Below are positions 33,986-44,149 of a DNA stretch of 64,000 nucleotides, piece by piece (within the stretch, counting starts at the first letter, position 1; each line of letters opens with the position of its first letter). This DNA is from Meghimatium bilineatum (taxonomy: Eukaryota; Mollusca; Gastropoda; Stylommatophora; Philomycidae), in assembly GCA_034231615.1 (NCBI GenBank), contig CM067316.1, positions 27,456,093-27,520,092 on the forward strand, in the 5' to 3' direction. The notes below the pieces were generated by a model, which ran no database searches, had not been told where the DNA came from, and was given only the letters and a program-made list of their open reading frames with translations. A program made the position numbers and the translations under genes.

Positions 33986-34140
33986 TTCTTCTTCTGCGTT
34001 CATTCTCAAACTTCTGCATATTAACAGGATGTGATCCAGAGAACGAAATGTATTGTCATGGTTTACAGATTTGCTGCGACAACTGCACCTTTTGATTATG
34101 ACACATTCGGCATCAGCACGGCTTCTGTGTCATCCTTTCA
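33986..34140 (-). mobile_element. SINE-A copy, 3' half
   Basis: TTCTTCTTCTGCGTTCATTC to GACACATTCGGCATCAGCA in reverse orientation. It ends 42 bases from eya exon B's 3' edge. Confidence 0.85.
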
Positions 34141-34181
34141 TCCTAAACGGATGTTGTGTAAATCCTAAGACAGTTGTTTAC

Positions 34182-34338
34182 CTGAAACATTTGTTGCTGT
34201 TGTTGGTGTTTCCAGAAGTTGGTAGGTCTGTGTTGAAGGCACAGTGGTGGTGGGTGTCGCTGCTGAGGTGGTAGACAGATACGGGTACTGGGAATAGTAG
34301 TCAGTACTTGCAGCACCGTAATTGTAAAAACTGTTATC
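34182..34338 (-). CDS. eya: eya exon 'B', Ser/Thr/Tyr-rich region before the Eya domain
   Basis: A 157-nt exon with acceptor TTATTACAG and donor GTAAAC. It encodes 52 residues plus one base. The segments DYYSQYPYLSTTSAATPTT and STQTYQLLETPT align well with the vertebrate Eya stretch that runs through QYYNSSPY, TTPSTNATYQLQEPP (family knowledge). This is the part of the transactivation domain closest to the phosphatase domain. Phase 0 at entry and phase 1 at exit match the next exon at 31125. A long (AT)n tract at 34349-34436 lies about 10 bases upstream of the acceptor, where the polypyrimidine tract and branch point would normally be. One or more phase-1 exons could still lie between this exon and the next, because vertebrate Eya has extra sequence here. 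Confidence 0.9.
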
Positions 34339-34347
34339 CTGTAATAA

Positions 34348-34348
<1 letters not shown>

Positions 34349-34436
<88 letters not shown>
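34349..34436. repeat. (AT)n microsatellite next to the eya exon B acceptor
   Basis: About 44 dinucleotides. On the eya strand it ends about 10 bases before ATTATTACAG. Confidence 0.97.
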
Positions 34437-34439
<3 letters not shown>

Positions 34440-34980
34440 GCACATAATTAGGCAGAAATATTACAACAGACGGCAAGAGTAGCAAAGAAATACACAATAG
34501 ATGTAGTAAAATATTATACGCCCAACGGCAAATGACACCAATCTTCAGAAACAAAAATGTAGATTTAAACACCAAAATAACACTATACAAAAACGATTAT
34601 TATGCTAACTAAGACCAAACATGGACAACGGCAGCACAAGATAGACCAAAACGTGCGACAGCTGAAGTGGCATGCTAAAGCAGAATCCTAGGAATATTGC
34701 TAAGAGAAAGTGAGGAATGCGGACATTAGACAGAGAATCGGCACCACACCAATGTTGAAATATACTGAGACAACAGATCACATGGTTCGCACACATCAGC
34801 AGACTACCATAAGACAGCACACCACAACAAGCTATGCTACACAGATAAAGTGTGGCAGAATTAGACGCCGACCACGACAACGATGGAACACCGAAATAAA
34901 AGAGGGGACAAATTCGACAAGATACTTAGTACACACAAGGGCAATCTCCAGAAAACTTTTCTACCCATGACGTTGAAAGG
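34440..34980 (+). pseudogene. Non-LTR retrotransposon 3' fragment, third family
   Basis: NITTDGKSSKEI, MTPIFRNKNVDLNTKITLYK, TWTTAAQDRPKRATAE, then a basic end (RRRPRQRW) are read with stops. The ITLYK..Y...TW layout is the LINE RT C-terminal region. Confidence 0.8.
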
Positions 34981-34997
34981 CAACAAAAGGTTTAGCG

Positions 34998-34999
<2 letters not shown>

Positions 35000-35031
<32 letters not shown>

Positions 35032-35060
35032 TACCTATACAGACACACACACACACACAA
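35000..35060. repeat. (AT)n and (CA)n microsatellites
   Basis: AT run at 35001-35028 and CA run at 35043-35059. Confidence 0.9.
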
Positions 35061-35079
35061 AGTCATAGAGTCAAACAGA

Positions 35080-35790
35080 TCTCGAACACCTAATAAAGTC
35101 AATTAAAGAGCACAGCAAAAGACAAAACCTAATTCTGAATGGAAACGAAACCAAGGTTATGACAAGCGACAAAATCTCAATCACCATCAGCGAAGTAGAA
35201 AGAGTCACCAGTTGTGTATACCTTGGTTCTCTTATCAACAGTAAGGGCGATTGCTATGAAGAAGTCAGAAGGAGGATGATATTGGTCACAGAAGCTGATA
35301 CAAATGAAAAACATATGGCTGAGCTGTTGCAAAACAATAAAAATAATATTCCTAATAGTTTGCATAGTCCCAGTGACAATATATGGAGGTGAATCATGGA
35401 CAATCACCAACAAAGCTAAAAATAAAATAGCAGCATTTGAAACAAAATGTTCCAGAAAGAATACCATGGACCAAAATGATCACCAATGTAGCCGTACTGC
35501 AAGAAATGGATGTAATAGAGATCTGGCTACACGGCATGGTTATTTCTAGAAAACTACAATATTTTGGCCATATTAAATAATGCTATGACAGCCAAGAGGA
35601 GGCCATAATGGAGGGAATGATGAATGAGGGACGAACAAGATGCAGACCAAGAAGAGGATGGACGTATGGTATCAAAGACCACCTGAACCGGTAACTGAAG
35701 CAGGAACACTACCTCAAGATCGATAGAAGTTTCGAAAAGCTTCAATGACTGCTACATCCTGCTCAGTATATGCTACGTGATGATGATAAA
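35080..35790 (+). pseudogene. Non-LTR retrotransposon 3' fragment (same family as 27.0 kb)
   Basis: LILNGNETKVMTSDKISITI, VTSCVYLGSLINSKGDCYEE, VTIYGGESWTITNKAKNKIA, AFETKCSRK and a decayed GRTRCRPRRGW end, across frameshifts. Better preserved at its 5' part than the copy at 27.0 kb. Confidence 0.9.
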
Positions 35791-36019
35791 CTATTATTAT
35801 TAGTCCAATTCTTGATACGGCATTAGAAGTGCTGAATCGACATGACCCTCTTTCAGTACTAATTGGCCCTCTTTAGAATAAATGACAATAGACTGTCACT
35901 TCAGGTACTAAAATAGGAACCAGATGACGAAAGGGATGAATACAAAGAAAAACTATTCACAGTGCAAACATCAACGAAATGTTAATAATATTTAACTGCT
36001 AGTCCCCTTTCGGGCCACG

Positions 36020-36230
36020 TCGAGACACCTGTGACAATCATTCTTAACACCTTGTCAACACACCTGTGACAATCACACCGAACACCTAGTTAACACACAT
36101 GTGACAATCACACCGAGTACCTCGTCAACACACCTGTGACAATAACACCTAGAAACTCGTCAACACACTTGTGACAATCATACTTAACACCTAGTTAACA
36201 CACCTGTGACAATGACCATGAACACCTCCA
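36020..36230. repeat. 35-bp minisatellite, six copies
   Basis: CGTCAACACACCTGTGACAA plus TCACACCGAACACCT. Confidence 0.93.
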
Positions 36231-36397
36231 AATTGGTACGTCTGCAAATATATAAGATTTAGCTTAATGCCCACATTGGCTAGTTGTTTTTTTTTTATAA
36301 ACCAATTGGAAAAAAACTATTCAGCTTGTAGATCACGAACTTAGCTTGTCCATCTGTGTTGGGGTCTGAAAGGGAAAACACGAACTGAGCTAGTCCG

Positions 36398-36725
36398 TGC
36401 GGTGCTGGGACCTGATAGGGAACCAAACGATAGTAACATTATTATTTATTACGCATGTTGTATGTGACGACTAAGGAGATTTAAGAGTGGAGTTCATTGT
36501 CACATCCCATAGAAGGTTAAAGTGACACAAGGCATACTGAAGTCGGATCTGTCAGGCCTAGAGATGCAGATATCAAAGATAATTTGCAATCATGGTACAA
36601 ATTATTCAATTATCATGATTACACCCTTTAAATCTGCAAGAGTTTGAGGTTGAACGCCCTGTAAATCTGCAAGAGTTTGAGGTTGAACGCCCTGTTTATC
36701 TGCAAGAGTTTGAGGTTGAACGCAG
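36398..36725 (+). mobile_element. SINE-A copy with triplicated 3' hairpin region
   Basis: The body is recognisable from GTGCTGGGACCTGATAGGG; the 3' region (CTGCAAGAGTTTGAGGTTGA) is repeated three times at a 33-bp spacing at 36629-36725 before the GCAGAATAGG tail. Confidence 0.85.
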
Positions 36726-37169
36726 AATAGGATAAAAAGAACAAAGCTTCATACATGTTTTCCCACCTTCGTATCAATGAGTTCACTGGAAGATGACAAG
36801 AACAAGCATGTTCTCGACCTGTGTTTTCTAATCCAGACCGTACTATTATTTGCAATGACGGTCGCCCTCTAGCGTTGTGATATTTACTATATATACTTTA
36901 TTTGTACCAAATACAGGTTCTGTGAACCTTTAACTAACCTATGTCTGTTTAGAAACACGATGTTGCGACAGGGATTAACAAATAACGACTATATTGTTTA
37001 TTTGAGAGTAATACATTCTCATTGCATAACTCCATAAATATATATCTTCAAGCGGTAGGTTTCATCGGTTCCAATCAATCTAACCATTATGCAAATGTAA
37101 ACCCCCAGACTTGCATCATGTTTGATGATTTTCTCTGAAAGCACTGCAAGCCATTGAGAGTTGGAGAAT
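36726..37169. other. Intronic DNA, nothing recognised
   Basis: Searched on the minus strand for the missing eya exon; none seen. Confidence 0.35.
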
Positions 37170-37330
37170 TCTCAGTTTGGAATAAAGCTCTGGACAAGTA
37201 TTCATATTGAATAAAGCTCTGGACAAGTATTCATATTGAATAAAGCTCTGGACAAGTATCCATATTGAATAAAGCTCTGGACAAGTATCCATATTGAATA
37301 AAGCTCTGGACAAGTATTCATATTGCATAA
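37170..37330. repeat. 30-bp minisatellite, five to six copies
   Basis: GAATAAAGCTCTGGACAAGT plus ATTCATATT. Confidence 0.94.
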
Positions 37331-37728
37331 AAGGAAACAATAGCAGATTTCCGTTGATAGTAATTCCTAAAGATGCAAACAGACAAACATATTTATATAT
37401 TGTTGCTCGTGATTTTATAAAAGTTATCCTTCTAGTATGTATATCTCATAGCTTAAAATGTAAGAATGCACAAGTTCTTGGTAATGTGGTGCCTGCTTCA
37501 TTTATTTAAAATCACAAAGCAGGCGGTAAATAAATAAAACATAGCGATGTGTCAAAGCAAGAGATGATAGTTACCGAGTTTGCTTTTCTATTTAAAAAAA
37601 AAAACCTTGTAGATTTGAAACCTATCAGTCTGGCTAGACAAGCAATCATCGATCATGGAAGTACAAGGCAACATAAGAAAGCCCGCATCCGTGATCTCAC
37701 GGAGTTAATGTCAAACTGTGATCGGGCT
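37331..37728. other. DNA left of the assembly gap
   Basis: An open plus-strand frame from the ATG at 37564 runs into the gap (includes PISLARQAIIDHGSTRQHKK). I do not recognise it; it may be part of a gene or element cut by the gap. Confidence 0.3.
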
Positions 37729-37828
37729 NNNNNNNNNNNNNNNNNNNNNNNNNNNNNNNNNNNNNNNNNNNNNNNNNNNNNNNNNNNNNNNNNNNNNNNN
37801 NNNNNNNNNNNNNNNNNNNNNNNNNNNN
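37729..37828. other. Assembly gap of 100 N
   Basis: Exactly 100 undetermined bases, the usual placeholder for a gap of unknown size. It lies in the eya intron that should contain the unseen exon. Confidence 0.99.
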
Positions 37829-37839
37829 TTATTTTCTTC

Positions 37840-38010
37840 TTCTATAAACATTCTTTTATAGAACAACACCTATATCTAGTATAATGTTCTCAACTTTCTT
37901 TTATAGAACAACACCTCTATCTAGTGTAGTGTTCTGAACGTTCCTTTATAGAACAACACTTCTATCTAGTATTGTGTTCTCAACATTCTTTAATAGGACA
38001 ACACTTCTAC
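37840..38010. repeat. 44-bp minisatellite, about four copies, adjoining the gap
   Basis: TTTATAGAACAACACCTATA plus TCTAGTATAATGTTCTCAA; probably continues into the gap and caused it. Confidence 0.88.
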
Positions 38011-38340
38011 TGCCTCAACTTCCTTTTTAAAATTATTCTGTTGATAACTTCTAAAAAATCTCTCAGCTTAATTGATAAAGATATATAACATAGAAGGTTC
38101 TTCACCTGGTGAAATGTTGCCTTTGCCTTGACAATTTTGCGTTTGACTTCTTTAGCACATCTTCATCTTATGAAGGTACCAACATATTGACATATGTAGA
38201 TTTGTTTCAAACTTATGCCATTTACTCTGAACTTGCAATATGGATGATCGTTTTTCTATGTTACTACCATTATTTGAGTTTTAATTTCTGTTTAAGCTAA
38301 GCAATGCAATTATAAAACTGGTTTGGAATGAATGCCGATC

Positions 38341-38900
38341 AGTGGCGTAGCGCGACTTTTTAGATTGGGGACGCCAAGAGACATTTTTATTTTACTAGGT
38401 AGATAGCTCTCCTTCCCTTCCCCACTCTTTTTGAGACCAGAAGTACATTTTTACTTCTATGTCCACGAAATGCTAGCTCCTGTTTACTTAAGAATATGTA
38501 TTAACCACTGATAAGAGTCGCTGCAAGTATTTTCTGTTTGAAGACACAATCTCATTATGTTTTATTGCTTGTAGTAGTGCAGATTTCGATAGCACATGTT
38601 TGATTCGTGTCTTGCCTAACGTATGAAATGCCTCGTGTAATAAATGCTGTTTTGAAGACGTGTGTGTTTCATTGCTTAAATCACAAATCCCTCCTTTGCA
38701 CAATTCATTGGCCACAAACAATTGAAATACACAGCAACACATTTTTTGTTTATTAGCGCAGCCAGTTATCCAAGAGAATCTGTCACACCAGGATGTTTGA
38801 ACATTTCGATTTCTATTATTACGATATTCTTTAATTGACAAACGCGGAATTGATCTTTGCAATTTCAACCCACATCGTTGTTCATATGGTACATTTACAC
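38341..38900 (-). pseudogene. hAT transposase fragment (ZMYM1/TTF-type N-terminus) with element end
   Basis: The minus-strand frame at 38868-38488 reads VQTSWCDRFSWITGCANKQK, MCCCVFQLFV, ICDLSNETHTSSKQH, LGKTRIKHVLSK, IKHNEIVSSNRKYLQRLL. The spacing of SW..RF.WL.GC, C..C, DL, KH, G..RI and HNE..NR..L.RL is that of the TTF-type zinc finger region of hAT transposases and ZMYM1-like proteins. A shifted frame continues with QELAFRGH, the next conserved motif, and then the sequence runs straight into CAGTGGCGTAGCGCGAC at 38341, a hAT-type terminus. The catalytic part is thus deleted. Confidence 0.85.
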
Positions 38901-39290
38901 ACGGGAATTGTCAAAAGAAAGTTAACAATATGTCAGACTGGTAGACTTACTTTTTTCATATTTCAACATTTATACACAACACAATTAATTACACACACAG
39001 AGAAATAACAGTTTATTGCTTATGCACAGATGTAACCAGATAGTTTTTCAGTTTACAATTCTCAGAAAATTCATCATACATATATCTAAACGTATGATTG
39101 GTCTGAAGCCAGCGTTTGACACCAGTGCGGTAGATATTTAAAGACCAACGGGATTTCCAACTTGTGCTTCCCCCAAGCAGTAAGCGACATCCTATGTCAT
39201 ATACTTTATTTTGGACGACAAAGATTGCTGGCATCAAATTTTCAGTGTAGTTTTTCCAGATAGTTTTTTTTATGGACGCCAAATGTATTT
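38901..39290 (-). other. Possible 5' part of the hAT element
   Basis: A TTG-started open frame (39282-39013, 89 codons, KRWLQTNHTFRYMYDEFSEN) precedes the hAT fragment on the same strand. Not recognised; it could be an upstream exon of the element or chance. Confidence 0.3.
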
Positions 39291-39929
39291 GGCTTCAAAC
39301 TTCAAGGTGGATACTTAGTGAGTTCCACAAGGGCAGATACGTTGTGTGATTCTAAATGGCGGGTTAAATAACGGAAAAAACCAGCATTTATCTTTTTGTA
39401 ATGTTTATAGTAAAATATAATGAGTAATGTATGTGGGCTATTCACATTGTATAAAGGGGTCGTCGAGTGTTTCGTCGTCTATTGACATTAAGCCACTGTT
39501 GTCTACGTATTTGATTATTTTCCTTGGCTATGTTTATCATTTATTAATATAAATAGACTGTTCAAAAACAAATACTTCACTTTATAGATGATTGTGTAAG
39601 ATTCGCATTCCTAAAGTGCAACTGTGAGTGTGCAGATTCTAAGGAAAGTTAGTGTTGTATTTTGCTGCAGCCCTGGCATATGTTCTTCATTTGTATTAGT
39701 TTATTTGGTGAAATTAAACCATTCTCTAACTTATTCATAGCGATCCCAGTTGTTGTTTATGCCGCTTATACTAATGTACTAAAAACTGGTAAATTGCTCT
39801 AGTTTTCTGTTATTTATTGAGATTAACAACTGATTAGTTGATTTATCAATTATCGATTAATTGATTTGTCAATGATCATTTCTGTGGTCGTATGTTGGTT
39901 CAGAGAGAGATTCTGTTTTTCATTGTCAT
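39291..39929. other. AT-rich intronic DNA, nothing recognised
   Basis: No match to the CAGTGGCGTAGC end was found here. Confidence 0.35.
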
Positions 39930-40350
39930 TGAATGGGATATATGAGTTGTTCATGTCCTTTATGCGTGATGGGCAGCCCTAATGTATCATCAGCATATCC
40001 TAGTTCTGGTAGCTCGTAACCTCAGATATTGAGTAGGCTAAAGTTGTTTCTATTTTGGTCTAAGTTATACTCCACGAGATGTTCTCTTAATAAAAACTGA
40101 AGAGATATGGTGATAGAATTTGATTGTGATAGGACACTTCCATGTCTGACTACTTTATACGCACTGAACCAATCATATGTTTCACCATCTTCTCTTGCGA
40201 TTGCTTGTTGGGTCTTGGTAAAACGTTTTAATGAGGAGAATTAAGTGTAGAGCTAAACCAATGTCTCTCGTGATGTTCCAAAGTTGCTGATGTTGTACAC
40301 AATCGAATGCCCTACTATAATCAATAAAATATGTTTAGAAGTCAATGTTA
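39930..40350 (-). pseudogene. Non-LTR retrotransposon RT core fragment
   Basis: The minus strand reads FIDYSRAFDCVQHQQLWNIT (RT motif A, catalytic Asp), RDIGLALHLILLIKTFYQ, then after frameshifts LREHLVEYNLDQNRNNF and ELPELGYADDTLGLPITHKG (motif C YADD). The LW.IL...G...HL wording is typical of RTE/BovB-like RTs. It is the only RT core besides 17.2-18.2 kb. Confidence 0.87.
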
Positions 40351-41764
40351 AATAAACAACAAGTTATCTGATTTTTCTCTTGTTCAAATGTTATCAATGG
40401 TGCATATGACCTGTCAACCTGCATCTGATATGTTTACATCTTCTATCATAATCAGTTTTCCACCGGTATATATTTACATTACATTATGTTACGTTGTATC
40501 GTATATATTTCTCCAGAATCTTTTCTTCACTGACTATGATGATCTCTTGGCACACAGAAAACCACTCTGAATTCCTAAATTGACAGCATGGCTGGCTAAG
40601 CCATATGACGTGTTCTATATAATAATAAGCATCACTCAAGATTAATTATGTGCCAAGAATCTGCAGTACCAATACGCATCACGTTAAACGGCAAGCATCT
40701 AAAACAAATGGGCAATTTTTTTCTACATAGACTACATAATTACACCCATCCTTTCTTTAGATAATGAAATAAACTCACGCACACGAAATGCGGCTACCCA
40801 ATTTGGGGAAACTATACGACTGTGACCAGGAAAACAAAGACATATATATATATATATATATCAGGCGTGCGTGTTGTGCGCACTATATTATGTCTCTGCA
40901 ACGAAATACCTACTCCAAACATAAGATGTGACATTTCTCATCTAATGTCTCCGTAAAATCATGAACATTTAACCGCAAGAAAATGTCATGATTCCTGAGG
41001 TCCTACATCGTGCTCATTTCACCATTTAAAATAGAAACAATACAAATAGACTGCAATGGCTGAGTCACTTGCACAGAATGTCAAACTGTCGCTTGCACAA
41101 ACACGTACTATTTGGTAAACTTTCTGAAACTCAAGGGTTCAGTTGTCAGATGACTTCTGAGGTACATCGATAACGGTAAATCCTCAATGAATGATTTCTA
41201 TATGAACCCTGAAACTGATAAAGCGTTGATCGATTACAAGAATATAAGGAATATTCTACACTCAGGTGCAGGGACGTTTAAACTTATTGAAACGTATAAG
41301 AACAATCTGCAATATAATACATGTTTTAATAAGGTAACATTAAAAATTTGGTTCATTATGGTGAATTAGTGGCCACATTTTAAACGGAACAAAATTTACA
41401 TTGTATAACGAAACGAAATTTCAACAAGACGCATACAAAATCCAACGATCTACGCGCTGAGTGCCCCCGATTCAACGATCTGCTCGATATGCACTTAGTG
41501 CGGGGAGGGTGGGATCTCAGTACGTTGCCCGCAGCTCGATTGGTTCGGCAGCAGACGTTTCGACGTTTTAATCTCCGAGTTACGGACGCTGTATGCAATT
41601 ACGTATAATATTTTTTTTTTAAAGTTGGAGACTGTGGTCACGTGGCCACTGATTTCCGCAATAACGCAAACATTTTCTAGAACAGTGCTTCAGTATATAG
41701 ACTAATCCCATAGGTGACATGGATAAATATTTTTTTGATATGGGTGATACAAGAAATGACCGCT
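40351..41764. other. Intronic DNA, short AT microsatellite only
   Basis: (AT)n at 40843-40861. Open frames near 41380-41820 carry no known motif. Confidence 0.4.
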
Positions 41765-41940
41765 TGAAAGATAAACAAGAACTATAGCGATAAACAAGAA
41801 TAAGTATGGAGATAAACATAAATATTTATAGAGAAAAACAACAAGAATTAGTGTAATAAACAACAAGAATTATAGCTATAAACTGCAAGAAATACAGAGA
41901 TAAACAACAAGAAATATAGATATAAACAACAATATATATC
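41765..41940. repeat. Degenerate 24-bp tandem repeat, split by SINE-B
   Basis: Variants of GATAAACAACAAGAAATATA; the same repeat resumes at 42295-42345, beyond the SINE-B copy. Confidence 0.8.
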
Positions 41941-42000
41941 ATGACACACAGACATAACGGATATAAAGCCAGAGACAAACCACGTAATAGAGAAATCACA

Positions 42001-42168
42001 GAAATCCCTGCCGAAAACGGTTGTGTCAGGCCATTGGCGCAAATAAAACGGGGACACAACGCATGTCCATTCTCTGGACTACATCCTGCTGGATATCTAG
42101 TAGGAACATTGTCCTGCTACAAGAGAGATCGAGTGGGAGTTTGAGAATGAACGCTGAAGAAGAAGAAG
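42001..42168 (+). mobile_element. SINE-B copy
   Basis: CCTGCCGAAAACGGTTGTGT, GGCCATTGGCGCAAATAAA, then TATCTAGTAGGAACATTGTC and GTTTGAGAATGAACGC with an AAGAAGAAGAAG tail. Confidence 0.9.
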
Positions 42169-42489
42169 ATAACAGAAATCAAGTAAGCCGCAGGAACAAG
42201 CTTACAAACATAACTCTTTCACCCCTGACGCCGCAAGGTAAACAAGGGCTACAGCGTATAGACAGATAGATAGATATATACTCGTAGATAGATAGAACAA
42301 TATATATAGCAATAAACAACAAGAATATAAAACGATAAACACAAAAAAACGTTGGAAGCTTTTAAATAAAGCCACAGGCACTGTTTTAGTTTGGGTTGGG
42401 GTGGTACGGAAAGAAGAAATGTGTCCAAAAAGGGGTGGGGGCACGGGTAGAAGAAATATTGAGATCAACTGTTCTAGACAATACTGAAT

Positions 42490-42830
42490 ATATCTATTGT
42501 CTATTGTCGTTCCCCAGGCGGTTTGTCATCCACTCTTGCCGTTAAGCGCCAGGGTGATTAGAGCTCGAGCTTGCGTTCTAAAGCCAGATGTGTGGCCTCG
42601 GCTGTGCTATAACTGTTCAGGATGTCCCTGACGTTTTCTATCCATCTTTTCCGTGGCCTTCCTCTGGCTTTGTACCCTGATCTCTTTTGGTTATATGCCT
42701 GTACGGACAACTTTTCGTGATGCATTCTCATAATGTGGCCAAACCACGTGATCTGTTCTCTCTCTATGTAATCTGTACAAGGTTTTATACCTATTCTTTC
42801 CTATCTATTACTAATAATTTAGTAGGTGTG
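42490..42830 (-). pseudogene. LINE C-terminal fragment (same family as 17.2 kb)
   Basis: The minus strand reads REQITWFGHIMRMHHEKLSV, QAYNQKRSGYKARGRPRKRW, IENVRDILNSYSTAEATHLA, LERKLEL, in one open stretch. The C-terminal RPRKRW..D+K..L and LALER match the 17-kb copy. Confidence 0.9.
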
Positions 42831-43065
42831 TTTTCTCTCGTTCTGATGTTTTTGTTTCACACGGATCTCTACATAGAGGGATATGTTATGAAATGTGAGA
42901 CTTCACCTCCAGGATTTAAAAAAAAATTAAAAAATTAGTGAGTTCAATTTACAGTCCTGAGGTTACTTGTATATTATTTTTGTAGCTGTACCGGTGAGAA
43001 CTGGTTATAACATCCTAATGATAATTTTCTCCATCGCTATAAAATGTATAGTATTATACTGCGCT

Positions 43066-43342
43066 GTTTCGCACGTGTGTTGCCGGGCCCAAAAGGGGAG
43101 CCAAGAATAGCAACACTTTATCTTCCAGGCATGCCGTAATAGGCGACTAAGGAGGTTATGAGATGGAGCTGGCTGTCCCATTCCATATAGGGACAGTGAC
43201 CCAAAGCTATGCTGAAGTCGGATGTGTCAGGCCGAAAGGCGCAGATATCGCAGCAATACTGTAAACCATGACACAACGCATTCCGTTCTCCGGACTACAT
43301 CCAGCTATCTGCAGGAGTTTGAGAACGAACGCAGAAGAAGAA
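43066..43342 (+). mobile_element. SINE-A copy, full length
   Basis: TTTCGCACGTGTGTTGCCGG, AAAAGGGGAGCC, CATGCCGTAATAGGCGACTA, CTGAAGTCGGATGTGTCAGG, CCGTTCTCCGGACTACATCC, CTGCAGGAGTTTGAGAACG and a GAAGAAGAAGA tail. It is the best copy for defining the consensus, with 58858 and 63825. Confidence 0.95.
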
Positions 43343-43745
43343 GATACTGAGCTGTTTATAAGTGAATTTGCACAATGTTTGTGCTTACAACAACCTTTGA
43401 CTGTGATATCACAAATCTCCTTGATTATCCTCATAACTAGAATCCTGGTTGATTTCAGTATAATCTCGTAACTTATCCTTATGACTTATCCTTATTCTGG
43501 TTCATGTCAGTATAATCCAAACATTTATCCATGTGTAGGTCATGCGGCCTGGTTACACCAATTGGCTGCAGACCGTGTCAAAACAGCAGATCACATCAGC
43601 CACATAGAGTTACATAATCGACTTAAACTATATCTGAATAATTAGCAATCCAGTATATTTCTTTGTATGGTTTACTCTCTTTAAAAATATCACTTAAGTC
43701 AAAAAATGCTTTGTTGATGGCTACGTCACCAATAATAAATTGTTG
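43343..43745. other. Intronic DNA between SINE-A and eya exon A
   Basis: Nothing recognised. Confidence 0.35.
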
Positions 43746-43751
43746 ACTCAC

Positions 43752-43850
43752 CTGGATAATATCCTTGAGCTGTGGGTGTGATCTGACCGTAACCTGTCAT
43801 GTAGGCAGGACTTACAACTTGGTTACTGGGATTCTTGATTTTTGTGGCTA
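43752..43850 (-). CDS. eya: eya exon 'A', N-terminal Tyr/Pro/Gln-rich region (probable)
   Basis: A 99-nt exon read on the minus strand, with acceptor ATTTTGCAG just above 43850 and donor GTGAGT at 43751-43746. Only one frame is open: it starts two bases into a codon and ends with one base left over. It encodes 32 residues, including SPAYMTGYGQITPTAQGYYP. The composition fits the poorly conserved N-terminal transactivation region of Eya, upstream of the Ser/Thr-rich block. Assignment to eya rests on strand, order, strong splice sites and composition, not on a conserved motif. Its end phase (1) does not fit the phase-0 start of the exon at 34338: direct joining would create a stop, so an intervening exon of length 3n+2, or several exons with that total, is expected. 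Confidence 0.65.
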
Positions 43851-43989
43851 CTGCAAAATAAATAAATACAACAACATACGAATTAATATCTAGAAATTGG
43901 TACGTTCAGATTGTGACAAAGTGTGAACAGTTGGGTACTCGCACGATGTGACATTGTGAGATTTCAGTACTTTCAGAACAAGTTAATAA

Positions 43990-44071
43990 ATCATGTCACA
44001 GCGCATTCCTTTGTTTGGAACATATTCTAATCATATGCAGGAATTTGAGAACAAACGATGAAGAAGTAGAC
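43990..44071 (+). mobile_element. SINE-A 3' end fragment
   Basis: ATGTCACAGCGCATTCC to GAGAACAAACGATGAAGAAG. Confidence 0.75.
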
Positions 44072-44149
44072 AAAGGTCAGCCCAGATCAACAATGCACGC
44101 AAGGTAAGTAACACCCACTTGTAAGACCAGCACAACGAATAAACAACAA

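Noticed and set aside
43207-43471. Short proteins such as MTQRIPFSGLHPA... and the minus-strand MRIIKE...FGLTHPTSA
   Set aside because: These are translations of SINE-A copies; the same peptides recur at 8.5, 53.6-53.9 and elsewhere.
44095-44112. Plus-strand CAAGGTAAGT donor
   Set aside because: No open frame or acceptor upstream; isolated motif.
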